NCBI GenBank assembly: GCA_019358875.1
Contig: JAHHIF010000012.1
Span: 1 to 64,000 of the forward strand
Origin: Symplocastrum torsivum CPER-KK1
Lineage (GTDB): Bacteria; Cyanobacteriota; Cyanobacteriia; Cyanobacteriales; Coleofasciculaceae
Direction of reading: 5' to 3'
Length of the DNA: 64,000 nt
The notes under the pieces were generated by a model. It had not been told where the DNA came from. It did not search any database and saw nothing but the letters and a program-made list of their open reading frames with translations. The first letter of the stretch is position 1. Each line of letters opens with the position of its first letter. The position numbers and the translations under genes were made by a program. This document shows positions 51,672 to 62,212 of this stretch, in pieces.

Positions 51672-52610
51672 ATGGAACGGATTAAAGAAGTTCCCGCGTC
51701 TAAAGTTAATGGCTTCGTCGCTCTTATCGTCATACTAGCCATAGCCGTTTTTGGCGGATGGTTGGCTTGGTCAACCATACAAGGGTTGGAAGCCGTATTA
51801 GGAAGAGGCATCAGAGTAGCAGATTTTTTCTTAGGGGATGAATTAGCAGCAGAGTTGGGTGCCTGGTTAGGAGCAATACTGCTAGTGGTGGTAATTCCGT
51901 CTGTGTCGGGGTTCTTTACCGTTGAGCCAAATGAATCAGTTGTGCTTGTGTTTTTGGGACGTTATGTTGGCAGTGTTAATGAGGCGGGATTCTGGTGGAC
52001 TAATCCCTTTACCAGTAAATGTAGGGTTTCTCTGCGGGTTCGCAACTTTAATAGCAAGCTACTAAAAGTTAATGATGCTCAAGGCAGTCCGATTGAGATT
52101 GCTGCCGTGGTGGTATGGCAGGTAGTAGACTCAGCCAAGTCTAAATTTGATGTCGATGATTACGAAGAGTTTATTGCTATCCAAAGCGAGACAGCAATTC
52201 GAGCCTTAGCAATCCGCTATCCTTATGATGCTCCTGATGAATCTTCTATGTCTTCCCTAAGAGGAATTCCTGACGAGATTGCGTTGTTTCTTCAGAAAGA
52301 ATTGCAAGCGCGACTCGAAGTTGCAGGAGTCGAAGTATTAGAGGCGAGACTCTCCCATCTTGCTTATGCGCCTGAAATTGCCCAAGTAATGTTGCGTCGT
52401 CAGCAAGCACGGGCAATCATTGATGCACGGCGGCAGATTGTTGAGGGTGCAGTCGGGATGGTAGATGAAGCACTCAAGCGCTTAAGTGAACAGCAAATCA
52501 TTGAGTTGGATGAGGAACGCAAAGCGGCTATGATTAACAACCTGCTGGTGGTTTTAACGTCTGAACAGAACACACAGCCTGTGGTGAATACGGGTAGCCT
52601 ATATACATGA
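51672..52610 (+). CDS. SPFH/Band 7 domain membrane protein
   Basis: A 312-residue SPFH (stomatin/prohibitin-type) protein. Two hydrophobic segments at about 14-33 and 65-82 anchor it, then the SPFH domain runs from about 85 to 290: [68 protein letters not shown], and a helical [35 protein letters not shown]. Such proteins form large membrane oligomers. Its stop overlaps the start of a ribbon-helix-helix gene (ATGA), so the pair is translated together. This SPFH plus Arc-like gene pair occurs in other bacteria; its role is unknown. Confidence 0.9.
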   Translation: MERIKEVPASKVNGFVALIVILAIAVFGGWLAWSTIQGLEAVLGRGIRVADFFLGDELAAELGAWLGAILLVVVIPSVSGFFTVEPNESVVLVFLGRYVGSVNEAGFWWTNPFTSKCRVSLRVRNFNSKLLKVNDAQGSPIEIAAVVVWQVVDSAKSKFDVDDYEEFIAIQSETAIRALAIRYPYDAPDESSMSSLRGIPDEIALFLQKELQARLEVAGVEVLEARLSHLAYAPEIAQVMLRRQQARAIIDARRQIVEGAVGMVDEALKRLSEQQIIELDEERKAAMINNLLVVLTSEQNTQPVVNTGSLYT

Positions 52611-52873
52611 GCCAGAAGAAACGGTTCTTGCTGCGTCTAGACCCGAAGCTATATGAAACACTAGAGAGATGGTCGGCTGATGAGTTGAGGAGTGTGAATG
52701 CTCAGATTGAGTATCTCTTAACAGAAGCAGCGCGTAAGGCAGGGAGGTTGAAAGAGAATAAGCAAAATAAGCGATCGCAACTTCCCACTCAGTCAAAATT
52801 TACCCCAGAACAGGAAGAACCCCTAGAAGACGATACACACCCCAACTCAGTGCAACCCCCTCTCTCAGAGTAG
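52607..52873 (+). CDS. Arc-like ribbon-helix-helix protein paired with SPFH
   Basis: An 88-residue protein. Residues 1-45 form a ribbon-helix-helix (Arc/MetJ) fold: [40 protein letters not shown], with the strand FLLRLD followed by two helices. The C-terminal half is disordered and charged. It could be a DNA-binding regulator of the operon or a protein-interaction module. Its ATG overlaps the SPFH stop as ATGA. No toxin gene is adjacent, so the usual antitoxin reading of RHH proteins is not supported here. Confidence 0.82.
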   Translation: MSQKKRFLLRLDPKLYETLERWSADELRSVNAQIEYLLTEAARKAGRLKENKQNKRSQLPTQSKFTPEQEEPLEDDTHPNSVQPPLSE

Positions 52874-52900
52874 ATTGCAAGTCAGTATGCGCCGAGTGTT

Positions 52901-53488
52901 CTAGACAAAGTTGAAGCCCGTAAAGGTGAAGTCTAGCTGCAAGCTGAGATTAGTTGCATTTTCCACAACAGCGATTATATTATCTTGGTAGCCAATGATT
53001 GTCCTTCCAAAAAGGTCTAGCTCCAGAGTGTAGTCACTGACGCTGCCAAAGACTTGAATCTTATCGCCTTCTGCCCGACTAAAGTCTAGAATCCTAGCAA
53101 ATTCATCTGTCTCCGGACTTGCATAAAAAGCAACCCCCTCACCGAGAACAAAAGTATCTGCTCCTGTACCCCCTTCTAGAGTGTCAAACTCAAACTCTGG
53201 CTCGGTACCAAAATTGACACTATAACCAATCAGGACATCATTGCCAGCACCGCCACTTAGATAATCAGCACCAGCACCACCACTCAGATAATCAGCGCCG
53301 TACCCTCCAAAAAGAGAATCAGCGCCACCATTGCCAAACAAGCTATCATTTCCTCTGTTGCCGTACAGGGTATCCTCGCTGCCACCACTGCCGTACAACG
53401 TATCATTCCCAGCACGACCATACGCTAAGGGGGTATCAGTACCTAGCTGCCAGAAATCGTCTCCAAGTGTTCCATAGTAGATTGACAT
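52901..53488 (-). CDS. RTX-type calcium-binding repeat protein
   Basis: A 195-residue protein whose first 90 residues are made of about seven nine-residue RTX repeats ([50 protein letters not shown]) that bind Ca2+ in a parallel beta roll. The C-terminal part ([20 protein letters not shown], then FDRILDF-like [19 protein letters not shown]) is typical of type I secretion targets, whose signal lies at the extreme C-terminus. It is small for an effector. No secretion genes are adjacent. Exact repeats at DNA level could help it expand or contract. It is divergent from the DUF3288 gene. Confidence 0.9.
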   Translation of the reverse strand: MSIYYGTLGDDFWQLGTDTPLAYGRAGNDTLYGSGGSEDTLYGNRGNDSLFGNGGADSLFGGYGADYLSGGAGADYLSGGAGNDVLIGYSVNFGTEPEFEFDTLEGGTGADTFVLGEGVAFYASPETDEFARILDFSRAEGDKIQVFGSVSDYTLELDLFGRTIIGYQDNIIAVVENATNLSLQLDFTFTGFNFV

Positions 53489-53547
53489 TGCAAGTTTTTC
53501 TTTTGGTATTGTTAGTTACATTTTATAGTTATGTACATTCTGTAGTT

Positions 53548-53844
53548 ATGGCTTCAGCAGCAGAAAATAAAGACCAGCAACATCCTCAAGAAAAGCGTGA
53601 TCAGGAAGTCATTGAGCGTCTTTTAAGAGAAGGGCAAAATGATTACAATCAAGCAGAACTGGCCCGACTGCGGATTCGCTATTGTGGCTTTCCAGGTGCT
53701 AGAGAAATTCAACTAAGCTTGGATAGAGTCCTCCAGCAGTGGCAACTGACGGAAGAACAACTTTTTGAGTTGACTCGTCGCTTGCATGAAGTGGGTCAAG
53801 TTTACCGACGTGGCGACTCTCAAGGACAAGATGATTGGAGTTAA
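53548..53844 (+). CDS. DUF3288 family protein
   Basis: The start is set at ATG 53548 so that the protein begins MASAAENKDQQHPQEKRDQ, as in the family; an earlier start would add a spurious hydrophobic leader from DNA overlapping the divergent RTX gene start. It has 98 residues, with IERLLREGQNDYNQAELARLRIRYCGFPGAREIQLSLDRVLQQW and EEQLFELTRRLHEVGQVY matching the cyanobacterial DUF3288 pattern closely. No function is established for this family. Its stop overlaps the tail of the convergent MlaD-like gene by 4 bp. Confidence 0.9.
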   Translation: MASAAENKDQQHPQEKRDQEVIERLLREGQNDYNQAELARLRIRYCGFPGAREIQLSLDRVLQQWQLTEEQLFELTRRLHEVGQVYRRGDSQGQDDWS

Positions 53845-55256
53845 TCGTTTTTAACAGGTGTTTCGGCCGGATGCTTCTTGGGTGCTGGAGGTAAAAGCTT
53901 TGATGTTTGCCTGTGTGTAGGTAGCTGGCTCAAGGAAGTGGCTTGCTGAGGCTTTGATTGGGCTGTTTGAGTAGTAACAGGTTGACGCGCAGCCCTAGAC
54001 ACAGCGGTGAGAATTTCTGCCCTAACTGGTTCTACCGTCTGAGCAACTTGCACTTGATTTTCCAGTTGCTGGGCTGAAGACACTAGCGTACCCAGTCCAT
54101 CCACTAACCGTTTCACATTACTGCGAAACTCAGGATCACCCGTTAGCTCATCTAAATCTGCTGTAATTTTTTGAGCATTCTCAAATGTTGCCCGTGCTGA
54201 GTCGAGAGTTTGTTGCAGCACGAGTACATTGGTTGGGCTATTCAGGGCAGTGGAGATGTCGCGCAAGTTGGCAGAAGCGGTTGCGGCATTGGTAGAGAGC
54301 GTTTCTAAGTTCCCCAGCAAAACTCCGACATTTGCCCGACCAACGCTAGAGTTGACCTGACCAACAGTAGAGTTAAGCTGCGCTATGGTTGGGGAGAAGC
54401 CGCCAACTAGCAACCGCAGTTGATCGCTGGTTTGCCTGACACTATCCAATGTTTCGACTAAGTTACCCCGATTACTCGTGACTAAATCATTAGCAGAAGC
54501 AACAAGTTGATTGAGCTGAGCTGCTGTTAAGCTGTATTGGTCGGCAGTATTGGCAATGCGATTGGCTGCTATACCAGCTTGAACCGCTGTCTGATTGGCA
54601 GCGGCGGTAACAGAATTGGCGGCTGTCGAGAAGCCTCCTACCTCTTGACGGACTGAGCGAGATAAGAGAGATAACTCACCAGTAAGCTGCGAGACTCCAA
54701 TCGCAGCAACCGAGGCATTTTTGGTCAGTGCATTGACATTGTTGAAGAACGCTGGATCGCCGTAGAGTTGGGCAAGGCGAGTACCACTACGCAGTAGTTC
54801 AACAAAACTGACTCCAATTTGACCATTTACCCGATCTTGGTCACAAATGACTAGCTGAGAGTTACAGCGTGAACTCTGGGGATTGATTGATAGTGCGTCT
54901 TTGGGAAGCTGTCTTGTGGGTGTGATGTCAATTGTGGTTTCGCCAACTAAACCGGATTGATTCGCTTCAATTACGGCATTGCGAGGAATTAATAAGTCAG
55001 CGGAGCCAATTTCAATAACGGCATTGACGCCATTGGTACCCGGTGTAATCTCAACGATTTTTCCGACATCAACGCCGCGATAACGGACTGTTGCCCCTGT
55101 TTTCATACCAGCGATATCCGTGAAGCTGACGCTGAATCTGTAGGTACGGCTACCTGGGCTAAAACCCCGTAGCCACAGCACTAACCAAATAAATGCAGCC
55201 AGTCCTACAAGGATTAATAACCCAACGGAGCCTTCTCGAATCGTTCGCGATCGCAT
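53841..55256 (-). CDS. MlaD/MCE family lipid-transport protein
   Basis: A 471-residue MCE protein. One N-terminal membrane helix (GLLILVGLAAFIWLVLWL, about 11-28) is followed by the MCE domain (about 35-120: YRFSVSFTDIAGMKTGATVRYRGVDVGKIVEI), then a long helical stretch with many Asn/Thr/Ala heptads (about 150-400) typical of needle-like MCE tails, and a low-complexity end. It would form the periplasmic tunnel that moves lipids between membranes together with an MlaE permease and an MlaF ATPase. The ATPase gene lies 131 bp upstream on the same strand; the permease gene is not here. Confidence 0.9.
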   Translation of the reverse strand: MRSRTIREGSVGLLILVGLAAFIWLVLWLRGFSPGSRTYRFSVSFTDIAGMKTGATVRYRGVDVGKIVEITPGTNGVNAVIEIGSADLLIPRNAVIEANQSGLVGETTIDITPTRQLPKDALSINPQSSRCNSQLVICDQDRVNGQIGVSFVELLRSGTRLAQLYGDPAFFNNVNALTKNASVAAIGVSQLTGELSLLSRSVRQEVGGFSTAANSVTAAANQTAVQAGIAANRIANTADQYSLTAAQLNQLVASANDLVTSNRGNLVETLDSVRQTSDQLRLLVGGFSPTIAQLNSTVGQVNSSVGRANVGVLLGNLETLSTNAATASANLRDISTALNSPTNVLVLQQTLDSARATFENAQKITADLDELTGDPEFRSNVKRLVDGLGTLVSSAQQLENQVQVAQTVEPVRAEILTAVSRAARQPVTTQTAQSKPQQATSLSQLPTHRQTSKLLPPAPKKHPAETPVKND

Positions 55257-55386
55257 AATATATCCTCCCTTAGCTAGTAGCTATTCACCCTTGGCGGTTT
55301 ATCTTTATCCCGTTTGGCACTAAGCATTACTAATTGACAAATGACAGTTAATTGCTTGTTCTGTTGGATCATCCGTCAGTGTGATC

Positions 55387-56166
55387 CTATCCAATTACCT
55401 GAATCGGCCCGCTGGTACTAGCACTGAAGAACTGTCGAACTAGAGGATTATCTGTCGTATCGATTTCGCTAACCTTGCCTTGCCACTGTACCTTGCCGTT
55501 GTAGAGAAACACAACTCGGTCAGCCGTGCGGCGAATTGTACTGTCCTGGTGAGTCACCATCACGTAGGAACCGCAACCCCCATTTGCCTGTTGTAGCTGA
55601 CGGACTAAATCCTCAATGACAGTTGAGGCGATCGGGTCAAGTCCTGCTGTTGGTTCATCGTACAGTAAAACTTCTGGGCTGTCTTTGGGATTGTCAGGAT
55701 TGGACATAATTGCACGGGCAAAACTCACGCGCTTACGCATCCCTCCTGACAACTCAGCCGGATAGCGATCGCCAATGCCAGACAACCCTACCATCTCCAG
55801 CCGTTTACGCACCAGTTCTCGAATCCGTTTATGGGATAGCCTTGAGTGCTGGTAAAGCAAGAAACCAACATTCTCTTCTACCGTCAGCGAGTCGAACAAT
55901 GCCGCTTGTTGAAATACCATTCCGATGCCAATTGGGTCTCTAGCATCCTCGATCAGACCAATACGCCGTTGTCCCTGCACATAAATCTCACCAGCATCAG
56001 CCACAAGCAAGCCAGCAATAATCCGCAAAATTGTTGACTTACCAGTTCCGGAGGGACCAATAACCGCCAGCGCCTCACCTCGATAAATTGTTAGATCGAC
56101 CTGATCGAGAATTACATTACCACCAAACGACTTAGAGACTCCCTTTAATTCAATTAGTGGTGTCAT
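55387..56166 (-). CDS. ABC transporter ATPase, MlaF-type
   Basis: A 259-residue ABC ATPase. Walker A is GPSGTGKSTILR, Q-loop is GMVFQQAALFDSLTVEENVGF, signature is LSGGMRKRVSFARAI, Walker B is LLYDEPTAGLDPIAS, and the H-loop is VTHQDSTIRRTADRV. GMRKRV in the signature is typical of the MlaF/Ttg2A group, not of nutrient importers, fitting the MCE-domain gene that follows. It energises lipid transfer at the inner membrane. The gene lies 131 bp upstream of the MlaD-type gene, with the MlaE permease encoded elsewhere. Confidence 0.93.
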   Translation of the reverse strand: MTPLIELKGVSKSFGGNVILDQVDLTIYRGEALAVIGPSGTGKSTILRIIAGLLVADAGEIYVQGQRRIGLIEDARDPIGIGMVFQQAALFDSLTVEENVGFLLYQHSRLSHKRIRELVRKRLEMVGLSGIGDRYPAELSGGMRKRVSFARAIMSNPDNPKDSPEVLLYDEPTAGLDPIASTVIEDLVRQLQQANGGCGSYVMVTHQDSTIRRTADRVVFLYNGKVQWQGKVSEIDTTDNPLVRQFFSASTSGPIQVIG

Positions 56167-56372
56167 AAGGAGATAGGCGACTAAAAAGCTAACCCTACCC
56201 TATTGCAGGCAGATATTAAGCATATGTCTGCTATTCTACCCTCTGGGGTAAGTGGGATTAGGAATTGGGGAGATGGGGAGGTAAGAAGCTAATATACATA
56301 AACTTTGGGAGTTTTCCACTTATCACCTCATCACCCAACCAGTCCCTTATTGAGGGCATTTATGTTGCTAGG

Positions 56373-57464
56373 TCAACGGATGCCATTGCTTGCAGCTACT
56401 GTACTCTCCTCTGAAGAGGGTTCCAAACCAAAGATGCGGCTGAAGGTTTTTTCTACCTTGTAGCCTGAGTCAATGGACTCTAAGGGGTCTTTGCGTAGGC
56501 GATGACGCAGACATAAGGTGATGACGCGGCGGATATCATCAACGGTGACTTCGTTGCGTCCTTCAAACGCAGCTAGTGCTTTCGCAGCGCGGTTGGTGAC
56601 AATATCACCTCGCAGTCCATCAACATCGAGTTCTGAACAGACTTGAGAGATTTTCACTCGTTGCTCATAGTCCATTTCGACAGAAGGAAGTTTCTCTTGC
56701 GCCATTACTAGCTGTTTTTGCATGGCTTCTTGAGCAGTTTGGTGGTTTTCGAGGAATTCTTGAGGGTTTTGGTCGAAAGCGGCTCGTTGCTCGACGATTT
56801 CTACACGCATTGCTGGCTCTTTTACCGTGCGGATTTCTGCGTGCATTCCGAAACGGTCAAGGAGTTGCGGTCGCAGTTCGCCTTCTTCCGGGTTGCCGGA
56901 ACCGACTAGAACAAAGCGTGCGGGGTGGCGAATCGAAATTCCTTCTCGTTCAACGGTATTCCAACCACTAGCGGCGGAGTCGAGGAGGACATCGACTAGG
57001 TGGTCATCGAGTAGGTTAACTTCGTCTACATAGAGGATGCCACGATTTGCTTTGGCAAGGAGTCCGGGTTCAAAGGCTTTTACGCCTTCGGATAACGCTT
57101 TTTCGATGTCAATCGTGCCGCAAACTCGGTCTTCGGTTGCCCCCAAGGGTAGGTCAACCATCGGGACTTTTTTCTGGACGGTCAATCGTACCGCCTGCGC
57201 TGACCCATCATTATCCATCCAGTCAGGGTCATGGGGGTCACTGTTGAAGGGGTCATCGGCAACGACATCAATTTCTGGCAACAAGTCAGCTAAGGCGCGA
57301 ATAGTGGTAGATTTGCCTGTACCGCGATCGCCCATTATCATCACCCCACCAATTTTTGGGTCAATCACATTCAAGAGCAGAGCCAGTTTCATTTCTTCCT
57401 GACCCACAATTGCAGTGAAAGGAAAAACCAGGCGTCGGGTAGGGGTTTGGGCAGTCGAACTCAC
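56373..57464 (-). CDS. chlI: Magnesium chelatase subunit ChlI
   Basis: AAA+ subunit of Mg-chelatase, inserting Mg2+ into protoporphyrin IX as the first step of chlorophyll synthesis, together with ChlD and ChlH. The 363-residue protein has Walker [10 protein letters not shown] (about 45-53), Walker B-like [16 protein letters not shown], sensor/arginine-finger segment [24 protein letters not shown], and C-terminal [23 protein letters not shown]. Length and sequence style match ChlI closely. It is monocistronic, with 206 bp before the MlaF-type gene downstream. Confidence 0.97.
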   Translation of the reverse strand: MSSTAQTPTRRLVFPFTAIVGQEEMKLALLLNVIDPKIGGVMIMGDRGTGKSTTIRALADLLPEIDVVADDPFNSDPHDPDWMDNDGSAQAVRLTVQKKVPMVDLPLGATEDRVCGTIDIEKALSEGVKAFEPGLLAKANRGILYVDEVNLLDDHLVDVLLDSAASGWNTVEREGISIRHPARFVLVGSGNPEEGELRPQLLDRFGMHAEIRTVKEPAMRVEIVEQRAAFDQNPQEFLENHQTAQEAMQKQLVMAQEKLPSVEMDYEQRVKISQVCSELDVDGLRGDIVTNRAAKALAAFEGRNEVTVDDIRRVITLCLRHRLRKDPLESIDSGYKVEKTFSRIFGLEPSSEESTVAASNGIR

Positions 57465-57577
57465 TTCAATTACCTGATAAATAATCTTTGATCACGACTT
57501 TCATTTTGCCATACGGCGACGGTTGAGCTTGAGTTTTCAGGGAATGAGTGTGTTGGGGTTAAGTAGGTCAACTTACA

Positions 57578-57668
57578 AAAGCGCAACCTAAGACCTAACT
57601 CCCCAGCCTCTTTCCCTGTGCTGGAAGGGAGAGAATTGCTCCCCTCTGTTAGATATTTTTCTAGCCGG
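57578..57668. repeat. Dispersed repeat related to 8140-8290
   Basis: AACCTAAGACCTAACTCCCCAGCCTCTTTCCCTGTGCTGGAAGGGAGAG resembles the common cyanobacterial C-rich unit, with TTCCC/GGGAA arms around a CTGTGCT loop. It lies just past the end of the alpha/beta hydrolase gene and may act as a transcript end. Confidence 0.4.
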
Positions 57669-57680
57669 AAGGAAGTAAAG

Positions 57681-58682
57681 TTACTTCTGAACTGACCAAA
57701 CTGGCAGTTGGTTAACTTCTTGGACTGTCAACTCGACATACGTTACACCCTTGGCTGCCAGATTCTCACCAAAATAGCCTCTAGCACCGTCATGCTCGTG
57801 TGAGCCTGTAGTAACCACTGTATAATCACCCTGACGACGGGCTTGATTAATTGGAGAACCAACAGTCCAAAGCCAGCGTGAGGGGAAGACAATTTTACCA
57901 ATATCCTCAATCCAGTCTCGACGACCATGGAGGTGGTAGATATGATCAGCCGCATTAAACCCATCGCTACCAGCAAAGACACCTCCAACAGAAATGACAA
58001 TGATTTGAGTATCTAACCACCGATCAAGATAAGGCGTAGCACCAAGGGCAACTTGTGCGCCACCACTGGTACCAATCAGAATAATTTTCAAGGGTTGCTC
58101 TGGAGAAAGTGGAATAGGATGCGCGGCGTTCATCCGGTCGATAATCGCAGTAGCAATCCCCTGGTTGTAAATCGAACCATAGCGTTCGTCCACGGAAATT
58201 GCAAATCGCCAAAGATTGCGGATTTTAATCAAGACATCTGCCATTTCTAGCCACCCCTCTGCCTGATTCGCAAAACGCCACAGAGGAGCTAAAACCCGCC
58301 GTCCCCCTAAACTCTCGTTCGCGGCTGAGTAGGGAAAAACATCCGAGACGGCTGCACAGTTAGGGTGAAGCTGAACTAAACGATCTAGAAAAAATTCTTC
58401 TCCAGGTGTTAACTGGTTTCCAGAAAAATCACCGACTCCAGGCAGGAAGACGATGTAACAATTAATTGAGCTAGCTTCGGGCTTGGAGCTATTTTTTGTA
58501 GGCAATGGCTTCGGACGTTTTTTCTGGAAACCTAAACTCTCTACCTCTTGCTCTAGCCACCACACTAATGTTCCTACAGGCGATAGGGTGCCCCAAATTA
58601 GAAGTAATACTCCTCCGAAAGTCAACAATTTTAAACTGCCGCTTCGCAGCCAGAGAAATATTTGCCTAATTAACGTAAGCAT
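57681..58682 (-). CDS. Membrane-anchored alpha/beta-hydrolase-like protein
   Basis: A 333-residue protein with one N-terminal membrane helix (LTFGGVLLLIWGTLSPVGTLVWW, about 20-42) and an extracytoplasmic or cytoplasmic hydrolase-like domain. The nucleophile elbow is LIGTSGGAQVA (GxSxG with Ser at about 214), preceded by the strand IILIG. GSHEHDGARG late in the chain could supply the catalytic His, and an acid is plausible in DRWLDTQIIVISVGGVFAGSDG. No known subfamily is assigned. It stands alone between the ChlI gene and a divergent YIP1 gene. Confidence 0.75.
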   Translation of the reverse strand: MLTLIRQIFLWLRSGSLKLLTFGGVLLLIWGTLSPVGTLVWWLEQEVESLGFQKKRPKPLPTKNSSKPEASSINCYIVFLPGVGDFSGNQLTPGEEFFLDRLVQLHPNCAAVSDVFPYSAANESLGGRRVLAPLWRFANQAEGWLEMADVLIKIRNLWRFAISVDERYGSIYNQGIATAIIDRMNAAHPIPLSPEQPLKIILIGTSGGAQVALGATPYLDRWLDTQIIVISVGGVFAGSDGFNAADHIYHLHGRRDWIEDIGKIVFPSRWLWTVGSPINQARRQGDYTVVTTGSHEHDGARGYFGENLAAKGVTYVELTVQEVNQLPVWSVQK

Positions 58683-58768
58683 TCAATTGTTGAACGTTTG
58701 GTTGTCGTTTGCTGGATGAAGTCGTATTCTATCTAGGTTGTGAGTTAATTGTGAGCAGTGGGTAGAGC

Positions 58769-59329
58769 GTGAGTGGCACAGAGCTAAATGGGAATTTAGG
58801 TAAAACACTCTGGAAAGCCCTCATTCTGGATGGAGATTTTTACGAAAAAGCGCCCAATACGCCAAAAAATCAGGGAATTGCGCTAACGATTGTGATTTTA
58901 GCAGCAATATCCCATGCTCTAGGGACTGCGCTGATCTTATTGATTAATCGAGCGTCTCTTGGGATACTCGCGATCGCATTGCTGATTGATGGATTGAGTG
59001 TGGTAGGAGGATACTACTTTTGGACGTTCAGTATTTGGAAAATTGGGCAGTGGCTCAAACGCCATTCTTTAACCTATAAAGATTTGCTGATTCCGATTGG
59101 TTTTGCCTATGCGCCCCAAGTCCTGAATTTTTTAACGTTGATTCCCATGCTAGGACAACCGATTCAGCGAGTATTAGCCGTATGGAGTCTGTTAGCTGTG
59201 ATTGTGGCAGTCCGCCAAGGGTTAGATATCAGTACCCGCTGGGCGGCGATAATCTGTTTACTGGGTTGGCCGGTTGTTCAGGTAGCGACGGGTTTTGCTC
59301 AAGTGTTTGAACGGTTTTTATCCCAATGA
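58769..59329 (+). CDS. YIP1 family membrane protein
   Basis: A 186-residue polytopic membrane protein beginning at GTG 58769. Five hydrophobic segments are visible from about residue 40 (IALTIVILAAISHALG; LGILAIALLIDGLSVVGGYYFW; FLTLIPMLGQPI; VLAVWSLLAVIVAVRQGL; WAAIICLLGWPVVQV). TLWKALILDGDFYEKAPN and the YAPQVLNFLTLIPMLG turn follow the Yip1 pattern. In eukaryotes Yip1 acts in vesicle traffic; the bacterial role is unknown. It lies in the 86-bp divergent arrangement with the hydrolase gene, upstream of tocopherol cyclase. Confidence 0.8.
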   Translation: MSGTELNGNLGKTLWKALILDGDFYEKAPNTPKNQGIALTIVILAAISHALGTALILLINRASLGILAIALLIDGLSVVGGYYFWTFSIWKIGQWLKRHSLTYKDLLIPIGFAYAPQVLNFLTLIPMLGQPIQRVLAVWSLLAVIVAVRQGLDISTRWAAIICLLGWPVVQVATGFAQVFERFLSQ

Positions 59330-59456
59330 TGATCATTTGCGGGTTAAATGCGATCGCTACTTCTATAGCGTGTTCAGTTGGATGAGGTACAGCGGGAGGT
59401 GTGTGAAACTGGCGTAGACAGCAAGGAAAACAAAAAAGCTGATAGCCGATAGCTGA

Positions 59457-60635
<1,179 letters not shown>

Positions 60636-60792
60636 GAGTAGGGAGTTATTTAGAGAGAGAAGGATGTCTCTATCTGAGATGCTGGAGAAAACTCTCCCTC
60701 TGCACCCCCTGCTACTCTTCTTCCCCTGCTCTGCAAGTTATCAATCTCCACTCTCTATTCCCTCTTGTTGGCTATAATAAGTTGCGTGCATT

Positions 60793-61108
60793 GGGGCTGT
60801 GGCTCAGATGGATAGAGCAAGCGCCTCCTGAAGAATTGGGCACCTTGGAGGAAACTCTAGGAGTGAATGTGGTCAAATTCGGTGAAACCTAAAGAGTGAT
60901 GAGTAACCCATGACTCAAAGGCAATACCGAGCCAAGCCAGAGTCAGAATGCGATCGCTTGATCGTAAACGTCTGAATCAGGAAGGTTGAGAGACTAGACG
61001 GCCACCACCTAAAGGCGACAAGTCTATGGTGAAGGTATAGTCCAGAGAGTGGGGAAACTCACACAAATCTGAAGCGCTAGGTCGCCGGTTCAAATCCGGC
61101 CAGTCCCG
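60793..61108 (+). tRNA. trnR: tRNA-Arg(CCU), interrupted by a group I intron
   Basis: Exon 1 (60793-60829) supplies acceptor GGGGCTG, D-arm GCTC/GAGC, anticodon stem AGCGC and loop CTCCT. Exon 2 (61072-61108) supplies AAGCGCT, a GCCGG/CCGGC T-arm with TTCAAAT loop, CAGTCCC and discriminator G. Joined, they make a 74-nt cloverleaf with anticodon CCU (reads AGG). CCA is not encoded. The intron interrupts the anticodon loop directly after the anticodon. Confidence 0.93.
60830..61071 (+). ncRNA. Group I intron in tRNA-Arg(CCU)
   Basis: A 242-bp intron whose 5' splice site follows a U (CCT) and whose last base is G (AATCTG), both group I hallmarks. The internal stretch TTGGAGG can pair with exon CCTCC as guide. 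The catalytic core is recognisable in GAGACTAGACGGCCACC and GGTATAGTCCAGAGAG, the conserved P7/P3/P8 sequences of cyanobacterial group IC3-type introns. It encodes no endonuclease, so it relies on self-splicing. A HIP1 octamer (GCGATCGC) lies in a peripheral stem. Confidence 0.9.
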
Positions 61109-61143
61109 TTCTTTCACTAATTTAATCAGGATTATCCTGAATA

Positions 61144-61184
61144 ACTCACTCTTCAAGGCTTTTTATCAAGTCCCGAAGGGTGAG
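61144..61184. terminator. Inverted repeat downstream of the tRNA
   Basis: ACTCACTCTTC (61144-61154) and GAAGGGTGAGT (61174-61184) pair with one G-U wobble around a loop containing GGCTTTTTATC. It lies about 36 bp after the tRNA 3' end and may stop its transcription. The rest of the 381-bp gap to the next gene (61109-61489) contains nothing I recognise; a 68-codon open frame there is not supported. Confidence 0.4.
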
Positions 61185-61489
61185 TTTCAAGTTTCTACAA
61201 ATTTATACGGACTGCCAGGGGGTTAAAGAGGAAAGTGTTGAGTACAGAAATTTGACATCTCCTGCATTCATTTGGTGGCAACTGGCAGTACCCTTAGACT
61301 GGTATCTTCACTCTAGTAAATGCGATCGCTTTTTCAGCGCTAGCCATAGCGTCCTTACTCAATCCATTTCTCTTTTTTGCTGCTAAACATCGCTGGCAAG
61401 ATAGAGAAACGGATAGATGAAGCAAAGCTCATGTCTAGCTTATAAGTATAGAAATGGCATCACTCCAACCTTGACTTATCTGTTGATTC

Positions 61490-62101
61490 ATGCTCTTGAG
61501 GATTTCTTGCCGTCAGCGGCGATACGTGTTTGCTAAAAATCCACGCTCTAAAGTTAGATTACTGCCCTGGCTGCTGCCTGTAGTAGCGATGTCGCTCATG
61601 TGTGGTTACAAGCAAATTGAAAGCTATTTTGTCAGACCCGATGCAATCTTCGTCTTAGGAGGAGCAGAGGAGCGTGAGTTGTATGCTGCTAAATTTGCCC
61701 GGACGCACCCAAATCTACCCATCTGGGTATCTTCTGGTAGCCCGGAAGGATATGCCAAGCGAGTGTTTGCCAAGGCAGGAATTGATAAACATCGTGTCCA
61801 CTTAGACTATCAGGCTGTAGATACGGTAACTAACTTCACCGAATTAGTTGATACATTGCAAGCCGAGGGGATTGATAGCGTCTATTTAATTACCTCTGAC
61901 GACCACATGCTCCGTGCTCGCGTTATTGGTGAAATTGTCTTCGGTAGTCGAGGAATTGTACTCAAACCGGTGGCGATTCCCTCAGAACGTGAACCTGAAC
62001 CCATTGAAAAATCGCTACGAGATGGCGCAAGAGCGATTTTATGGCTAACTACGGGTTATACAGGCGCAACGCTCCGAGACGCTTCAGACTTAATTAAGTG
62101 A
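61490..62101 (+). CDS. YdcF/DUF218 family protein
   Basis: A 203-residue protein with a membrane-proximal N-terminal hydrophobic segment (LLPWLLPVVAMSLMCG, about 24-39), then a DUF218 domain: DAIFVLGGAEERELYAAKFARTHPNLPIWVSSGSPEGYAKRVF, KHRVHLDYQAVDTVTNFTELVDTL and VYLITSDDHMLRARVIG follow the YdcF/SanA pattern (Gly-Gly near the start, Asp-Thr-x-x-Asn, S-D-x-H/M). Members affect vancomycin sensitivity or bind AdoMet-like ligands in E. coli; no function is established here. A hairpin at 62129-62158 follows. Confidence 0.85.
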   Translation: MLLRISCRQRRYVFAKNPRSKVRLLPWLLPVVAMSLMCGYKQIESYFVRPDAIFVLGGAEERELYAAKFARTHPNLPIWVSSGSPEGYAKRVFAKAGIDKHRVHLDYQAVDTVTNFTELVDTLQAEGIDSVYLITSDDHMLRARVIGEIVFGSRGIVLKPVAIPSEREPEPIEKSLRDGARAILWLTTGYTGATLRDASDLIK

Positions 62102-62128
62102 GTGGTTCTGTATCGAGAAGCAATTTGT

Positions 62129-62158
62129 GGTTGGGTCTGATAGAGTCTAGACACAACC
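62129..62158 (+). terminator. Possible terminator after the ydcF-like gene
   Basis: GGTTGGGTCT (62129-62138) and AGACACAACC (62149-62158) pair with a single internal mismatch around GATAGAGTCT, directly downstream of the ydcF-like stop. No T-run follows (ATAAATTAG), so it is a weak or Rho-assisted candidate. Confidence 0.4.
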
Positions 62159-62212
62159 ATAAATTAGAGCCTCCTCACAAGCGATTATCAGGAAGAGGTT
62201 ACTCCTCAACCC

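Noticed and set aside
52607..52873. Antitoxin of a toxin-antitoxin pair
   Set aside because: The RHH fold fits, but its partner is an SPFH membrane protein and no small toxin-like gene is adjacent.
61180..61386. 68-codon plus-strand frame after the tRNA
   Set aside because: Starts inside an inverted repeat, no RBS, and the translation is uneven with no recognisable motif.
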